DNA of 64,000 bases from Helianthus annuus (taxonomy: Eukaryota; Streptophyta; Magnoliopsida; Asterales; Asteraceae): contig NC_035443.2 in the NCBI RefSeq assembly GCF_002127325.2, positions 149,936,703-150,000,702 on the forward strand, written 5' to 3'. Position numbers and translations under genes: made by a program. Positions within the stretch are counted from its first letter, which is position 1. Every line of letters starts with the position of its first letter. The notes beneath the pieces are model-generated. The model searched no databases. It was given only the letters and a program-made list of their open reading frames with translations, and was not told where the DNA came from. Of this stretch, positions 11,954 to 22,603 are shown one piece after another.

Positions 11954-12235
11954 AGGAGGCAAGTTCCACTGGCCGTATGTTTTGCAATGACATTCAACAA
12001 AAGTTAAGGCCAATAACTTTTAAGAGTTGGTTTGTACTTGAAACAACCTGTCTTCTCTGATGGTCAATTGTATGTTGCTTTATCAAGGGTGAAAACACGA
12101 GATAGGGTCAAACTACTAATACTTGACAACGACGAGAAACCTACAAATAAAACAACTAATGTGGTTTATAATGAGATTTTCAATGAATTGTTATTGTTGC
12201 ATATTCATATATTTCAATTTGTCGTCGTAATCTAA
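11954..12235 (+). pseudogene. Helitron PIF1-like helicase, C-terminal fragment
   Basis: In one frame the sequence encodes the end of a Helitron Rep/helicase: a RRQVPLAVCFAMTFNKS block (motif V-like region), then PVFSDGQLYVALSRVKTRD (helicase motif VI region) and TTNVVYNEIFNE, the usual C-terminus. Two in-frame stops (TAA at 12005 and 12014) break it, and everything upstream (Walker A, Rep domain) is missing. PIF1-type helicases of Helitrons unwind donor DNA during rolling-circle transposition. The fragment is non-functional, but it identifies the surrounding DNA as Helitron-derived and sets its orientation as plus. Confidence 0.8.
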
Positions 12236-12314
12236 TATGTTCGGTTGTCTTTTACCGTGTATAAAATCAAAATATTTAATGTCAGCGGTATTAATGAAGA
12301 AATTTTCTTTTACC

Positions 12315-12335
12315 AACCCGCGAAGCTCGCGGGTT
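12315..12335 (+). repeat. Perfect 9-bp-stem hairpin, Helitron-end-like
   Basis: AACCCGCGA, a 3-base loop AGC, then TCGCGGGTT. GC-rich hairpins of this kind lie just inside Helitron 3' ends. It is followed by 'cttagactta' rather than a clean CTRR, so it may be a decayed end or an internal relic of another Helitron. Confidence 0.5.
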
Positions 12336-12439
12336 CTTAGACTTAGACGTGAAGCCCAAGTTTGGAAAGGCCTAGAACAAAAATGATGATCTACCTGAGG
12401 ATTCAATGCCAGTAGATATTATATATTTGTGTTAAGCCA

Positions 12440-12468
12440 CCAGCGAAAATCGCGGGATCTTCGGCTAG
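12440..12468 (+). other. Helitron 3' terminus (hairpin plus CTAG)
   Basis: An imperfect hairpin (CCAGCGA, loop AAA, TCGCGGG, one mismatch) is followed 8 bp later by CTAG at 12465-12468 and then T. Helitrons end in CTRR behind a hairpin and insert between A and T. The following bases (TAAATAAC...) continue a copia LTR. In that LTR's other copy the same site reads A|TAAATAAC (about 16844-16852), so the terminus sits at an A^T target as expected. Confidence 0.8.
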
Positions 12469-12619
12469 TAAATAACAAAATAACAAACGGCTATCTCCTA
12501 GAAAATAGAGAGATCCAGAAAACTCGGACAATCACAACAGCCTCAAACGGCTTTATTGAATTCACAAATAATCACGTGCATGCTTGAAATTAGACCGAGA
12601 ACTTTAATTACTTTCAACA
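12469..12619 (-). repeat. 3' LTR remnant of the copia element
   Basis: Matches 16845-16995 almost base for base, differing for example at 'ggctatctcc' against 'ggctctctcc' and 'attgaattc' against 'attggattc'. It ends in CAACA at 12619 and starts abruptly at the Helitron CTAG end. So few differences suggest a modest age. Confidence 0.9.
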
Positions 12620-12632
12620 CCCTCCCTTAATT
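12620..12632 (-). other. Polypurine tract of the copia element
   Basis: The minus strand reads AATTAAGGGAGGG directly before the 3' LTR start (TGTTGAAAG). Position and composition fit the plus-strand primer of reverse transcription. Confidence 0.8.
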
Positions 12633-12711
12633 CAAGTTCTCTAACACCCAGCATTTCTCTAAACTTCACAAACTTCTCTTTGCATAGGGCCTTCGTAAGC
12701 AAATCTGCCAT

Positions 12712-15700
12712 TTATTCATTTGTTCCACAATACTCAAGAGCCACCTGCTTCTGATTAACCATATCCCGAATGAAATGATACCTTAATTCAATGTGCCTGG
12801 ACCTCCCATCTAGAACTGGATTCTTGGACAAATGAATTGATGAACGATTATCACACCATATGACTGTAGGCTCATTTTGAACAGCCTCTAAATAACTTAA
12901 AATCCTTCTCAACCAGATTGCTTGACATGCAGCTCCAGTAGCTGAGATGTATTCAGCCTCAGTAGTACTGGACAGAGCTACAGACTGTTGTTTCTTTGTA
13001 GACCAGGACACAACTCCACTTCCAAGAGAAAACGTATACTCAGACACACTCTTCCTATCATCTTAGCATCCAGCCCAATCACTGTCAGTGTAACCTTGTA
13101 ACTTCACAGCCACATTCTTCTCATAGCGCAGACCATATCGAAGAGTACCAGCAATATACCTCAGAATTCTTCTTGCAGCCCCAAAATGAATCTTATTAGG
13201 AGTTTGCATGAACCTGGAAAGAAAATTCACAGCAAAACTAATATCTGGTCTTGTATGCTGCAAATACATGAGACCTCCAATCAAGCTCTTGTATGTCAAT
13301 GCATCAGCAGACTCACAATCATCATCCTTCTTGTGCTTTTCATTTGTATTCATAGGAGTGTCTTCTTCTTTACAACCAGTCATTCCAAAGTTTTCAAGTA
13401 ATCCTTCAGCATACTTGCATTGCCCAACAAAAAGCCTGTGATTGTTTTGATACACTTCCAGGCCAAGAAAGAGCTTAAGGAGACCCAAATCAGTCATCTC
13501 AAACTCATTCATCATCCCTTCTTTGAACTCTTGCAAAAGACTGCTGCTGGGACTAGTATAGATGATATCATCAACATACAAACATACGTAAATAATTCCT
13601 TTACTCATCACTTTCTTGACATAAAGTGTGGGTTCATTATAACTCCTAATGAATCCATGAGAGACAAAATAAGCATCAATTCTGGCATACCAAATCCTTA
13701 GGGCTTGTTTAAGTCCATATAGGGCTTTATACAATCTATACACTTTGCTTTCATGTCCTTCTACTTCAAATCCCTTAGGCTGCACGACATATATTTCTTC
13801 ATCAAGTTTGCCATTCAGGAAGGCTGATTTAACATCGAGTTGATAAACCATCCATCCCTGAGCAGAAGAAGCAGCAAGAACAGTTCTGATTGTTTCAAAC
13901 CTTGCAACCGGAGCAAATGTATCCTGAAAATCAACACCTTTTCTCTGAGAATACCCCTTAGCCACCAATCTGGCCTTGTACTTTATAATTTCACCATTTG
14001 GTCCCAGCTTGGTCTTGAAAAGCCATTTTAGACCAACCACATTCTTGTTAACAGGAGCCTCAACAAGTTTCCAAGTGTCATTCTTCTTAATTTACTTGAT
14101 TTCTTCCGTCATTGCTTCTCTCCATTCTTTCTGTGAAACTGCATCCTCAAAACACAAAGGATCTATAATGTTTAATGCAAATTCACATACCATATAGTCC
14201 TCCATAGGTGTTGTCTCCTCGTAAACTTCACTGAGTTGTCTTGTCTTCAGACGCAGAGATTGAGAATCAACCGTAGGGTCAGCATCATTGGAAGAGGACG
14301 AACTAGGAGCTCCATTGTTCACATTATTACTTGCAACATCATGAGATTCATTCGGACCAGAAACACTTGCTGAACCAGGCTACACTTCACTATCAGGGAC
14401 ATTATTGTCATTTGGAATCTCCAGCAAATCATCAAAAACACCTAGATCCCATAAGTGTTTGTTTTGATTATTCTTCACTTGAGACCAATCCTACTACATA
14501 TCTTCAAAACACTTGATAACTCTCCTGGTGATAATCTGTTTGTTGATCGGATTATACAATCTATAACCCTTTGATGGGTAAGAATACCCAATCAAAATGC
14601 ACTTGGCAAAAGTGGCTTCGAACTTATGCTTCAGCTGACTTAGCTTTAAACCATAAGCAATACTTCCATAGACTCTTAAGTCTTAAACTTCAGGCTTTTC
14701 ACCAGTCCACATATGCAGTGGAGTCTTGACATCCAAGGCTTTTGTAGGAGATAAGTTTAATAAATGAACAACAGTTGAGACTGCTTCAGCCCAGAAATAA
14801 CTTGGCATGCCTTTAGCTTGCAACATGCATTGAGCCCTTTCCACAATAGATCTGTTCTTCCCCTCACTCATGCCATTTTGCTCAGGTGTGTATGGTGTTG
14901 TGAGTTGCCTCTTAATGCCATGTAATTCACAGAAAGAAAGAAACTCCTGTGAACAATACTCTCCTCCTCTATCACTTCTCAAAACTTTAATAAACTTCTC
15001 ACTTTGTTTTTCGACAAGAGCTTTGAACAGTTTAGCAAAAACTTCTGACTTCTTTTCTATAAAATATACCCAAGTCATTCTTGAATAATCATCTATAAAA
15101 AGAAGAAAGTACCTGCTGCCACCAAGGCTTCTCACTGGCATAGGACCACATACATCCGTATGCACAATTTCAAGTGGTTGAGTAGCTCTCTTTGAACTTG
15201 TCTGAAAAGGAAGTCTATGCATCTTGCCCAAGGCACACCCTTCACACTGTCCATACTCTTTCATTGCAGGCAGCCCAAGAACCATTTGTTTACTATGCAA
15301 TTGTTGAAGAGCTTGAGAATGGAGATGTCCAAATCTACAATGCCACAATCTTGTATCTTCATAAACTTTGGATTGACCACTTGATTTAACTTTTGTTGCA
15401 TCCAAAGGAAACATGTTATTTGCTGCTAACTGCACCCTCATTAATTCAGATTGAGTCTCTTTATGAATAATTGAATAATCATCATTATCAAACAAAAGGG
15501 CATACCCTTTTCTCATCAACTGACCAACACTCATCAGGTTATATTCAAGATTCGGAGCATAGTAAACATCATCAAGATATTTATAAACACCATTTGACAT
15601 CATAATTTTAGTTGTACCTTTACCAACAACAGCCAGGTTCTTTTTATCTCCCAACTTGACATCCAACTTGAAGGATTCATCCAAATTCACAAAGCTAGCC

Positions 15701-16692
15701 TTGGCACTTGTCATATGATTGGAGCAGCCTGAATCGATAAACCAGAGACTCAGGTTTTCTGGTGTAGCAACACTCAAAGCCATAAACAAGTAAGGTGTCT
15801 CTTCATTCTTGCCTTCTTCCTCTTCTGTATTGGCTACAACCTTGGCTTGACCTTCATCACTGAACCAGCACTTTCTTTTAACATGACCATATCTATTGCA
15901 GTTGTAACACTGGGGCCCTTTGTTCCTGTCTTCATTTGTACGCCCCCTTCCTCTTCCTCTATAATAACCTCTTCCACGTCCTCTATTATTTTGATCATAG
16001 GACAACCTCCTATTCGATTGATAGGCTTGTAATGCCTGCTCATTAGATCTTTCTTTGTCAACACTTTTACTTTCACCCATTCTGCCATTTAATCTCTCCT
16101 CCTGAGATTGTAATGATCCCATCAGCTTGACAGGAGTCAAGGTACTGAGATCATATGCAACCTCAATAGATGGCACTACATAATCAAATCTAGCTGTAAG
16201 GCTCCTTAAAATCTTTTCAACGATTTTCTAATCAGAGATCTCCTCACCAAAAGCTCTCTGTTGGCTAACTATTCCCATTACACGTGAAAAATAATCACCA
16301 ACAACTTCTCCTTCTTTCATGGACAGGTTTTCAAATTCTCTTCTTAAACCCTGTAGTTCTATAGCTTGCACTTGTGAGTCTCCTTGAAACTCCATTCGAA
16401 GAATCTCCCACGCATCTAGAGATGTTTCAGCAGCAGCAATACGAGAGAACAAGGTGTCATGAACAACTTGCTGAATAACGGCCAAGGCTTGAGCATCTAT
16501 TTTGTGTTCTTTCCTTGTTTCCTCAACGTTTTCTCCATGATCTGCCATACCCTGGTTCACCAGTTCCCACAGCCCTTTAGATCTGAGAATTGTCTTCATT
16601 CTAATACTCCAATGCTCACACCCTTCTCCTTTGAACACAGGGAGAGGAGTTTGTGATGAATTTAACGTAATGATTGTTTCAGCCATGAACAT
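12712..16692 (-). pseudogene. Ty1/copia gag-pol polyprotein with eight in-frame stops
   Basis: One continuous frame of about 1,327 codons. In order: UBN2-type gag from the ATG at 16690-16692 (MFMAET...); TAG at 16228; CCHC knuckle CYNCNRYGHVKRKC; protease WFIDSGCSNHMT (catalytic D in DSG); GAG-pre-integrase LWHCRFGHLHSQALQ; integrase core with HTDVCGP, RSDRGGEY and a TPEQNGMSEGKNRS stretch (D, D, E); TAA at 14683; two adjacent TAG and one further TAG at about 14.38-14.50 kb; TAA at 14092; RT with WLFKTKLGPNGEIIKYKARL, YQLDVKSAFLNG and catalytic YVDD; TAA at 13063; RNase H with SWSTKKQQSVALSSTTEAEY; TAA at 12712, then ADLLTKAL. No frameshift was seen. Stops with no indels suggest point-mutation decay. 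Dead. Confidence 0.9.
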
Positions 16693-16705
16693 AATTTTTC
16701 ACACC

Positions 16706-16718
16706 GGTTCTGATACCA
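16706..16718 (-). other. Primer binding site, Met-tRNA type
   Basis: The minus strand reads TGGTATCAGAACC, 2 bp from the LTR end. One base differs from the usual TGGTATCAGAGCC. Confidence 0.85.
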
Positions 16719-16720
16719 CG

Positions 16721-16995
16721 TGTTGGTATGAGCTATCTAATTCACACACTCACAAACATATGAACACTCAATGAAAGCAATGCACGATTTTATTGATTAC
16801 TGATAATTGAGAGAATATAAAGAAAACAGCGTACAAGATGAGAATAAATAACAAAATAACAAACGGCTCTCTCCTAGAAAATAGAGAGATCCAGAAAACT
16901 CGGACAATCACAACAGCCTCAAACGGCTTTATTGGATTCACAAATAATCACGTGCATGCTTGAAATTAGACCGAGAACTTTAATTACTTTCAACA
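16721..16995 (-). repeat. 5' LTR (275 bp) of the copia element
   Basis: Starts TGTTGG at 16721 (after PBS and CG) and ends CAACA at 16995. It is complete, and it shows the intact Helitron target site 'gagaa|taaataac' near 16844. Unlike most LTRs here it has no GC-rich repeat cluster. Confidence 0.9.
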
Positions 16996-17365
16996 ATATA
17001 TGTGTAAATAAGTAAACAATCTATTATAGAATAACTATACATACTCTAAACTATTACTTGTACATTAATTTTACTAACACAGATACATTTGCACATAAAA
17101 AATCTCATGATAGTTTAATACATATATCTCATGACAGATACATTTCTCTGCAATAAAACATTTAATCTCATACTAATGGTTTCCAAGACTTCGCTTGTTT
17201 ATTACATTATCTCTGATGGAACAAATTCATTATTAATAATCAGGCAAAATCCAATTAAACTTAATTAATGATGGTAGTTTATGTAACAGTCTGTTGTTAC
17301 TAAATGGAGAAGATGATTCACCAGAATAAGTGTTTAAATGAAATGAAAATCCAAACATAATAGAT

Positions 17366-17440
17366 CTGCTGTAGTGTAGTGGCTGATGTTTTTTAAACAT
17401 ACATAGAGGTCACGGGTTCGAGACCCGGCCGCCTCCCTTG
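17366..17440 (+). repeat. Possible SINE head (tRNA-related A and B boxes)
   Basis: An A-box-like GTAGTGTAGTGGCTGATG (about 17370) and a good B box GGTTCGAGACC inside a T-arm-like hairpin (17413-17428) are spaced as in tRNA-derived SINEs. The 5' half cannot fold as a full tRNA, so a tRNA gene is unlikely. There is no clear poly(A) end or duplication. Confidence 0.4.
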
Positions 17441-17534
17441 TATTTCGCTGTAGATCAATTGTTTTTTTTAATAAAGACAGGATATGAAACATTTCAAAGT
17501 GTGTATAATTATATTTAAAATCTAAAATCCAACC

Positions 17535-17597
17535 GGGTTAGACACTCGGGTGCACGTAAACGGAAGGTCACAAGTTCAAGCCTGGTTAGGGCCATTT
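17535..17597 (+). repeat. Second tRNA/SINE-like fragment
   Basis: GGTTAGACACTCGGGTGCAC resembles a D-arm/A-box region, followed by a weaker B box (AAGTTCAAGCCTGG, about 17571-17584). Shorter and more decayed than the one upstream. Confidence 0.3.
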
Positions 17598-17747
17598 AGT
17601 AAAATCTCATACGATGCAAACTTTTCAAATTCAAATATATTTTCGTGACTTTCTTTGTTTTCTTCACACACCTCATACTAAATCTTTTCATACACACACA
17701 CGTTATTCATATGCAAGATTTCAAAACAATTTTATTTACGTCCTTTG

Positions 17748-18600
17748 TGTAACACCCCGTGTTTTCGGAAGTCAAAGAACAAGTCAAAGTCAAAGTCAAA
17801 GGAAGAAAGGATTGCTAATTGTGATCTGTCACTCTTTGCTTAACTATGGGTTGTACACTTTGACTTGTAATCGAATCCTCTATTTTGATCGCTTTAGTTG
17901 TATTATGTGGAGTATCTGTGAATAATCGAGGTTTTATCACATGTTTTATAGTTTTATCGCTATCGCATCACAATCGCATTCGCCACTCGAATTATGCCTT
18001 CTGGATATTGTTTTACGTGTGTGTGCCTTTTATGTGTTACTTGTGCATGTTTATTTATGTTTTGTGGTGATTAATCGAAAACGCAATCGCAACTCCATCG
18101 CAATCGTAACTTAATCGCAAACACTAAACGCAAGTTATTTATGATGATTGTATGTTATATATAGTATTTGTGTGGTTATTATCAATCTACCGCGTCGCAT
18201 AATCGACCCACGCTTAGACGCATCGCAACGCTCAACACGCGAAAGGAAACGCCGAAACTCAAACCGTCGGACCACTTCGATCGAATGGCAAATCGATCGA
18301 ATGGCCATCCGATCGGATTGCCATCCGATCGAGGCGCCATCCGATCGGTGGCCTATCCGACACTTGCACTCTTTCCCTTTTTGGCAACCTATAAATACCC
18401 CTTGTCACATCACAAGTGATGTAACAGCTCCCTCACTCGACCAACAGCGTTCCAGACCTTCTTTCTCTCGATTTCTCGCGATTCTTGTAAGTTTTCAACT
18501 CAAATATTGTACTTCTATGATCTACACACACTTCTTCATCATTCTCACCTTTGAATCTTAACTTTTAATCATGAAATCAATTGATTTGAGGTGTTCTAGG
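17748..18600 (+). repeat. 5' LTR of the gypsy element, first part
   Basis: From TGTAACACCCCG to the CTAGG target duplication at 18596-18600. It contains a 16-bp-period array around 18285-18357 (units like ATCCGATCGGATTGCC) and, about 33 bp downstream, a TATA box CTATAAATACC at 18390-18400, so transcription should start near 18425. It continues at 31425 after the nested array. Confidence 0.9.
18285..18400 (+). promoter_or_regulatory. LTR promoter: ATCCGATCGG minisatellite followed by TATA box
   Basis: Units of exactly 16 bp carry the self-complementary core ATCCGATCGGAT or CGATCG, each with one or two CpGs, followed by CTATAAATACC at 18390. The 3' LTR has the same arrangement (45481-45555, then CTATAAATACC at about 45586). 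This is the likely Pol II promoter; its factors are unknown. Confidence 0.6.
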
Positions 18601-20293
18601 TGATGCGTGTCAGTGTATATATGTTTTTAGATATATATTTAAGCCCTTTTTACACTTTTAGCCAAGTTTTAAATTTATAAAACACGATATTCACTAACAC
18701 TAAACACACATATGGGCAAGTGCACCCATCGTGGACGTAGTATAGTGTTGGTAAGATACCGAGGTCGTCCAAGGACACAAGAGCTTTTAATACCGGTTTA
18801 TCCTCAACGTCTAATCAAATCAAAAAGTAGAAAAATGATTTTAAACTATGAAAATAAAAACTAACTAAATGCTGAAAATAAAAATAAAAATAAAAACAGA
18901 TAGACAAGATGAATCACTTGGATCCGACACGTGTATTAGTATAACCTTTGATTATTTTCGCACTTTTGCACTTGTTTAAGAGATTATCTTAGTTATTGTA
19001 GTAGGCCCCTCTTTTGAAGGCGACGTTACCCTCAACCCAGTAGTTTGAGTCAGCAAGGATACAATCCTAAAGGGTCGGATTATTAAAAGATAATGAATTA
19101 AGTTATTAATGCAAATTATGGTAGGCCCCGCTTTTGGCGGTGACGTCACCCTCGGCTAAGTAGTCTGAGTCAGCAGGGATACAGTCCTAAATAGCCGGGT
19201 TATAGTATTAATAGTAGTTAACTTATGAGGGGGTCAAAGAGTTTGGATCCCCGCCATCCAATACCTATGGGCATTGAAGGAGATCCTACTAAATTTGACC
19301 CAGGTCCCAAGCAGGACCTCTAAACGCTGAACAAGGGCAAGACCCTTACCAAACCGTTCCCTTAACCCCCGACCAGGTAGCCAACATACCTCCATATAGA
19401 CCGTGGAGATATGAATGGTGAAAATCTTTTATTTTATATAGACAGTAAAATAATGCCAAGACACCACGGACAAACGATAAGGAAAGATCACCTTCAACAT
19501 AAGTAACTAGTTATTAAAGTCATTAATACAAAACCAAATAAAAAGTGCAAAAGATTAAAAATAAAAAGTATTATACTAAACACTTGTCTTCACCAAGTGA
19601 TGTAAGAGACTTAGGCAAACATGGCCTTGATTGTCAAGAACTCTTACGATCAATCTTGGATCCCGAGACGACTCACACACTCTACGATGGACAATGGATG
19701 ATGGTGGTGGATGATGGTGTTATGGTGGTGGTGGGTGGTGGATGAAGTGTGAGAGAGGTGGTGTGCCAAGGGATGAGAGAGAATGAAGCCAAACTCCTCT
19801 ATTTATAGGCTGAACAGAAGGCTGGACACGGCCCCGTGTCCGCTGGACACGGCCCCGTGCCCGCCTGACACTCTCTCTCCTCATTAATTGTAATTGCGAA
19901 TTACAATTAATGCGCCTGCTGTACTTTCACCACGCCCCCGTGCCCGCTGGACACGGCCCCGTGGTGGGCAATGGAAGCTTCTACTGGTTTGTCTTTTCTG
20001 CTGCTTCCTGGGCACGCCCCCGTGTTCGCTGGACACGGGGCGTGTTCAGACTCTGTTTCTTCTCCTTTGCCTTGGGAGATGCCGTTGAGGGTCCGGGCAG
20101 TCCACTTTTGTTCCTTTTCTTGTATTTATGGTAGAATTAGCTGTCTTTTTGCTTCTTTTGTGATTTTGAGCTCATTTCATCCTGAAAATACAAAAGGAAG
20201 ACAAAAACACTCTTTTTCCAACATTAGTACTTAAAAAGGGTTAGTTTTATGCCTTAATTGATGTGATTTATATGTTGCATTTTACACACATCA
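18601..20293 (-). repeat. LTR A (1,693 bp), 3'-most LTR of the array
   Basis: TGATGCGTGTCAG...TTTACACACATCA. Near 18990-19220 it holds an internal imperfect duplication of about 115 bp (each copy with 'gtaggccc..cttttg..gg', 'tttgagtcagca' or 'tctgagtcagca'). On the minus strand a TATA box (CCTATAAATAG) lies at 19799-19809, with ACACGGCCCCGTGT repeats directly upstream (19826-19862). LTR A is 33 bp longer than B and C because it keeps both palindromes of that first doublet. Confidence 0.92.
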
Positions 20294-20309
20294 AATACCC
20301 CCACACTTG
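20294..20309 (-). other. Polypurine tract, unit 1
   Basis: The minus strand reads AAGTGTGGGGGTATTT directly before LTR A. The GTGTGGGGG form is typical of Athila/Tat elements. Confidence 0.8.
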
Positions 20310-22174
20310 AACTTTTGCTTGTCCTCAAGCAAAACTCTTTAAATGTGGCTTACACTCCCAAATGGAATAGGTAGAAGAGAAGTTTTTTAGCTTGTCCTAG
20401 AGTGTCGGGAATCCAAGGTTTTTATGGGTTTTATGTTTATTTATTTACAATCCTATTCGTTATGATTTATTTTGAACGTTTCATAAGATGAATTACTTAT
20501 TTGGGCATAGCATGCCTTATTAAAATTCCATTTATATACAAGTTCACATACCTCACGGGAGATCACTCAACACTCGGCCGAAAGTGTATATTTTTAGTGA
20601 ATCACTCGAGAGCGGCACGGAACTTACGTCTTCCATAGGCTTGCCAAGCAATCAATCCTCCTCCTTTTTAACTTTTTACCTTTGTAAATATCAAGAGGAC
20701 TTTTTGGGTGAAGGCTTGGGTTTAAAGGTGGGTGGTTGGTTAGTGGTTAGTAAAAAGGGCGAAAATCGTAACAAGCGTCGGTTTTCGTGAAGTACCTTGT
20801 TTTTAGTGACTTTTTATTTTGAAGTATTTCTCCAAACAAGCTTTTATAGCTTTTGTTTGTTTTTGACTTCATCATCATCATTTTTTTTTTCTCTTTTTTT
20901 TTTTTTTCAATCGTCACATAAAAAGGTGAGTTTACGAAAGAGCGAACTTGTTACTAAAGTAAAATAAATAAAAAGGTTTTTGGTGGTTAAAAAGGGTTTT
21001 GGGGTAATGAAATGAAAGGTTTAGGCTCAAAGGGGCTATCTAGGGGGATTTTGGGTAGGTAAAAAAATATGAAAAATAATGGTTTTGAAAGAAAAATGGT
21101 TAGTCTTAATGCCTCCATCATTTACTTACTTGGGTTTAAGTTGGTAAGGACCGGGAATGTATCGTCGTGGCAAGTTCTAGATTTGTAAGGACCGAGCGGC
21201 TATTCACACAAGAAACGAAAAATGAGCATTTAATCTAAATATGTGTATTTTTATGCTCAATAAAGGCTCAAAACTCACTTTTGTGGAAATGGGTTTTTAA
21301 TGTGACCAAGCATATATAATCGAATTTTTTAACTAGACTTGTTATGCCGTTTCATAATTTTCTTATGTTGGTTCCTTTTTTTATCACGACGCTATCGGTT
21401 GTAAACTTGTAAAAATATAACCTTTTTAGAACTTGTTATTCCCAACTTAAACTAAGACAAGTGAATAAAAAAATGAAAAAGTTTTTGAAAAAAAATTTGG
21501 GGTGTTTAGCGGTTCCAATAGAGTTTTGTGTAAGGCTTGTGTTTAGGATTTTGCAAAATTTCAAGTGTTTTAGCACCCCCCCCCCACACTTAAATTACAC
21601 ATTGTCCTCAATGTGTCCAAAATAATGTTTTTGGTTGATTAGAATGTATAAAAGTGGGTTAAAAAGCAAATATTTATGTTACTGGCATCCTGAACACGGC
21701 CCCGTGTTCACCGGGCACGGCCCCGTGGTCAAGTGCCAGTAACAAAAATTACAGAATTGAAACAGAAGCCTGGACACGGGGGCGTGTCCGCTGAACACGG
21801 CCCGTGTCCAGTTACCTGAACTGGGTGATTTTTCTGCAGGGGCTCAGCACGGGGCCGTGTTGGTTGGGCACGGCCCGTGTTGAGCCTTCTGTGATGGAGA
21901 TTTTTGTCGGGTTGCTCTGTTCTTCGTGCATGGTTCCATTTTTCTCGTTCCCTTTTTCATCCATTACCACCATGAGTGTGTTTTATTTTCAAAACAACCA
22001 TCAATCTTAAAAACCATCATGACATTGCAAATCATAGAGAGACATTACATTAAGTTAGCTAAATAACTAGGGGATACATAAGGTTATCCTAAGGGTTCTA
22101 CCTATTTAAGAAAATTTCGGGAATAGCTTCCCGATGTAGTAACTCTCTCTAGCCGATGGCTCCTCGGTTGTCAT
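20310..22174. other. Unit 1 interior, non-coding 3' region
   Basis: No credible coding sequence. It holds T-rich and A/T homopolymer runs (20878-20909), a C10 tract inside a second PPT-like sequence (21574-21592), and three palindrome doublets (21692-21727, 21773-21808, 21847-21881). The small plus-strand open stretches here are uninformative. Confidence 0.6.
21574..21592 (-). other. Central PPT-like G tract (unit 1)
   Basis: The minus strand reads AAGTGTGGG...GGTG with ten Gs (21576-21585). It repeats the AAGTGTGGGGG form of the terminal PPT about 1.3 kb from the LTR. In unit 2 the same tract has eleven (27136-27146). It could act as a second plus-strand primer, or be slippage-prone sequence only. 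Confidence 0.45.
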
Positions 22175-22603
22175 TCAAAGCCATTCTTCTATCTCTCTTC
22201 GGAGGTAAAAGGTAGCTTCATTCTCTTCGGTGTCTCGAGGAGGAACGCTCACCGGGATTCCTTGCACCACCCTCGGTTGAGGTACTTGGTGCATGGCGTG
22301 CCATTCTGCTGGAATGATAACCTCGGGTACTACATTCCACGCCCTTTGGGTTATCACCGGGACCAAAGGCGGGGAAGCGAGAAGGTTTAATCTCTGGTGC
22401 AGGAGATTTACTTCTCGTAGGCAGCCCTCCAAACCTACCGTCAGATGATTAATACGATCCACCAAAGCTTCCTCTACTCCCGTCATCTCGTCTATGGCTT
22501 CCCTCAAAGCGTAAACGTAGTTTACTAGGGAATCCTCTGCCGTAGACGACCTCCTTCCATTTCGGTTATTTCTCGAAGATGTTCCGCTGTTTCTGCTGGC
22601 CAT
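22175..22603 (-). CDS. Element ORF1, 142-aa gag-like protein (unit 1)
   Basis: Starts at ATG 22601-22603 (MASRNSGTSSRNNRNGRR). An upstream in-frame extension has no ATG. The N-terminus is basic and R/N/S-rich; then comes a helical part (DSLVNYVYALREAIDEMTG, LVDRINHLTVGLEGCLREVN) that looks coiled-coil forming, then a proline-rich segment and an acidic end (EIEEWL). It is open in both tandem copies; the copy in unit 2 differs at three residues by my reading. No catalytic motif. By position (between PBS and PPT, no pol) it may be a small gag or accessory protein. I do not recognise a named domain. Confidence 0.6.
   Translation of the reverse strand: MASRNSGTSSRNNRNGRRSSTAEDSLVNYVYALREAIDEMTGVEEALVDRINHLTVGLEGCLREVNLLHQRLNLLASPPLVPVITQRAWNVVPEVIIPAEWHAMHQVPQPRVVQGIPVSVPPRDTEENEATFYLRREIEEWL

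Larger units (their letters stand above)
12469..16995 (-). mobile_element. Near-complete Ty1/copia retrotransposon, decayed by stops; left LTR cut by a Helitron
   Basis: Minus-strand order: LTR (16721-16995), Met PBS, gag, protease, integrase, RT, RNase H (polyprotein 12712-16692), PPT, LTR remnant (12469-12619). All coding blocks lie in one frame, interrupted only by stop codons. The right LTR is 275 bp, TGTTGG...CAACA. The left LTR keeps only 151 bp because Helitron DNA ends inside it; the missing 5' part (matching about 16721-16844) was not found further left. A target duplication therefore cannot be tested. Confidence 0.9.
16996..17747. other. AT-rich spacer between elements
   Basis: No coding sequence is recognised. 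It holds the two Pol III-type fragments annotated separately and ends in CTTTG, the left target duplication of the gypsy element. Confidence 0.5.

Noticed and set aside
17370..17440. Possible tRNA gene
   Set aside because: The T-arm/B box is good, but no acceptor stem pairing or proper anticodon arm can be formed; kept only as a SINE-like fragment.
18285..18357. CRISPR-like array of regularly spaced repeats
   Set aside because: 16-bp units without unique spacers in a plant LTR; a minisatellite.
19894..20234. Overlapping plus-strand open frames in LTR A, repeated in LTRs B and C
   Set aside because: They lie in LTR sequence antisense to the element and arise from the GC-rich palindromes. Conservation between the LTRs is due to recent duplication.
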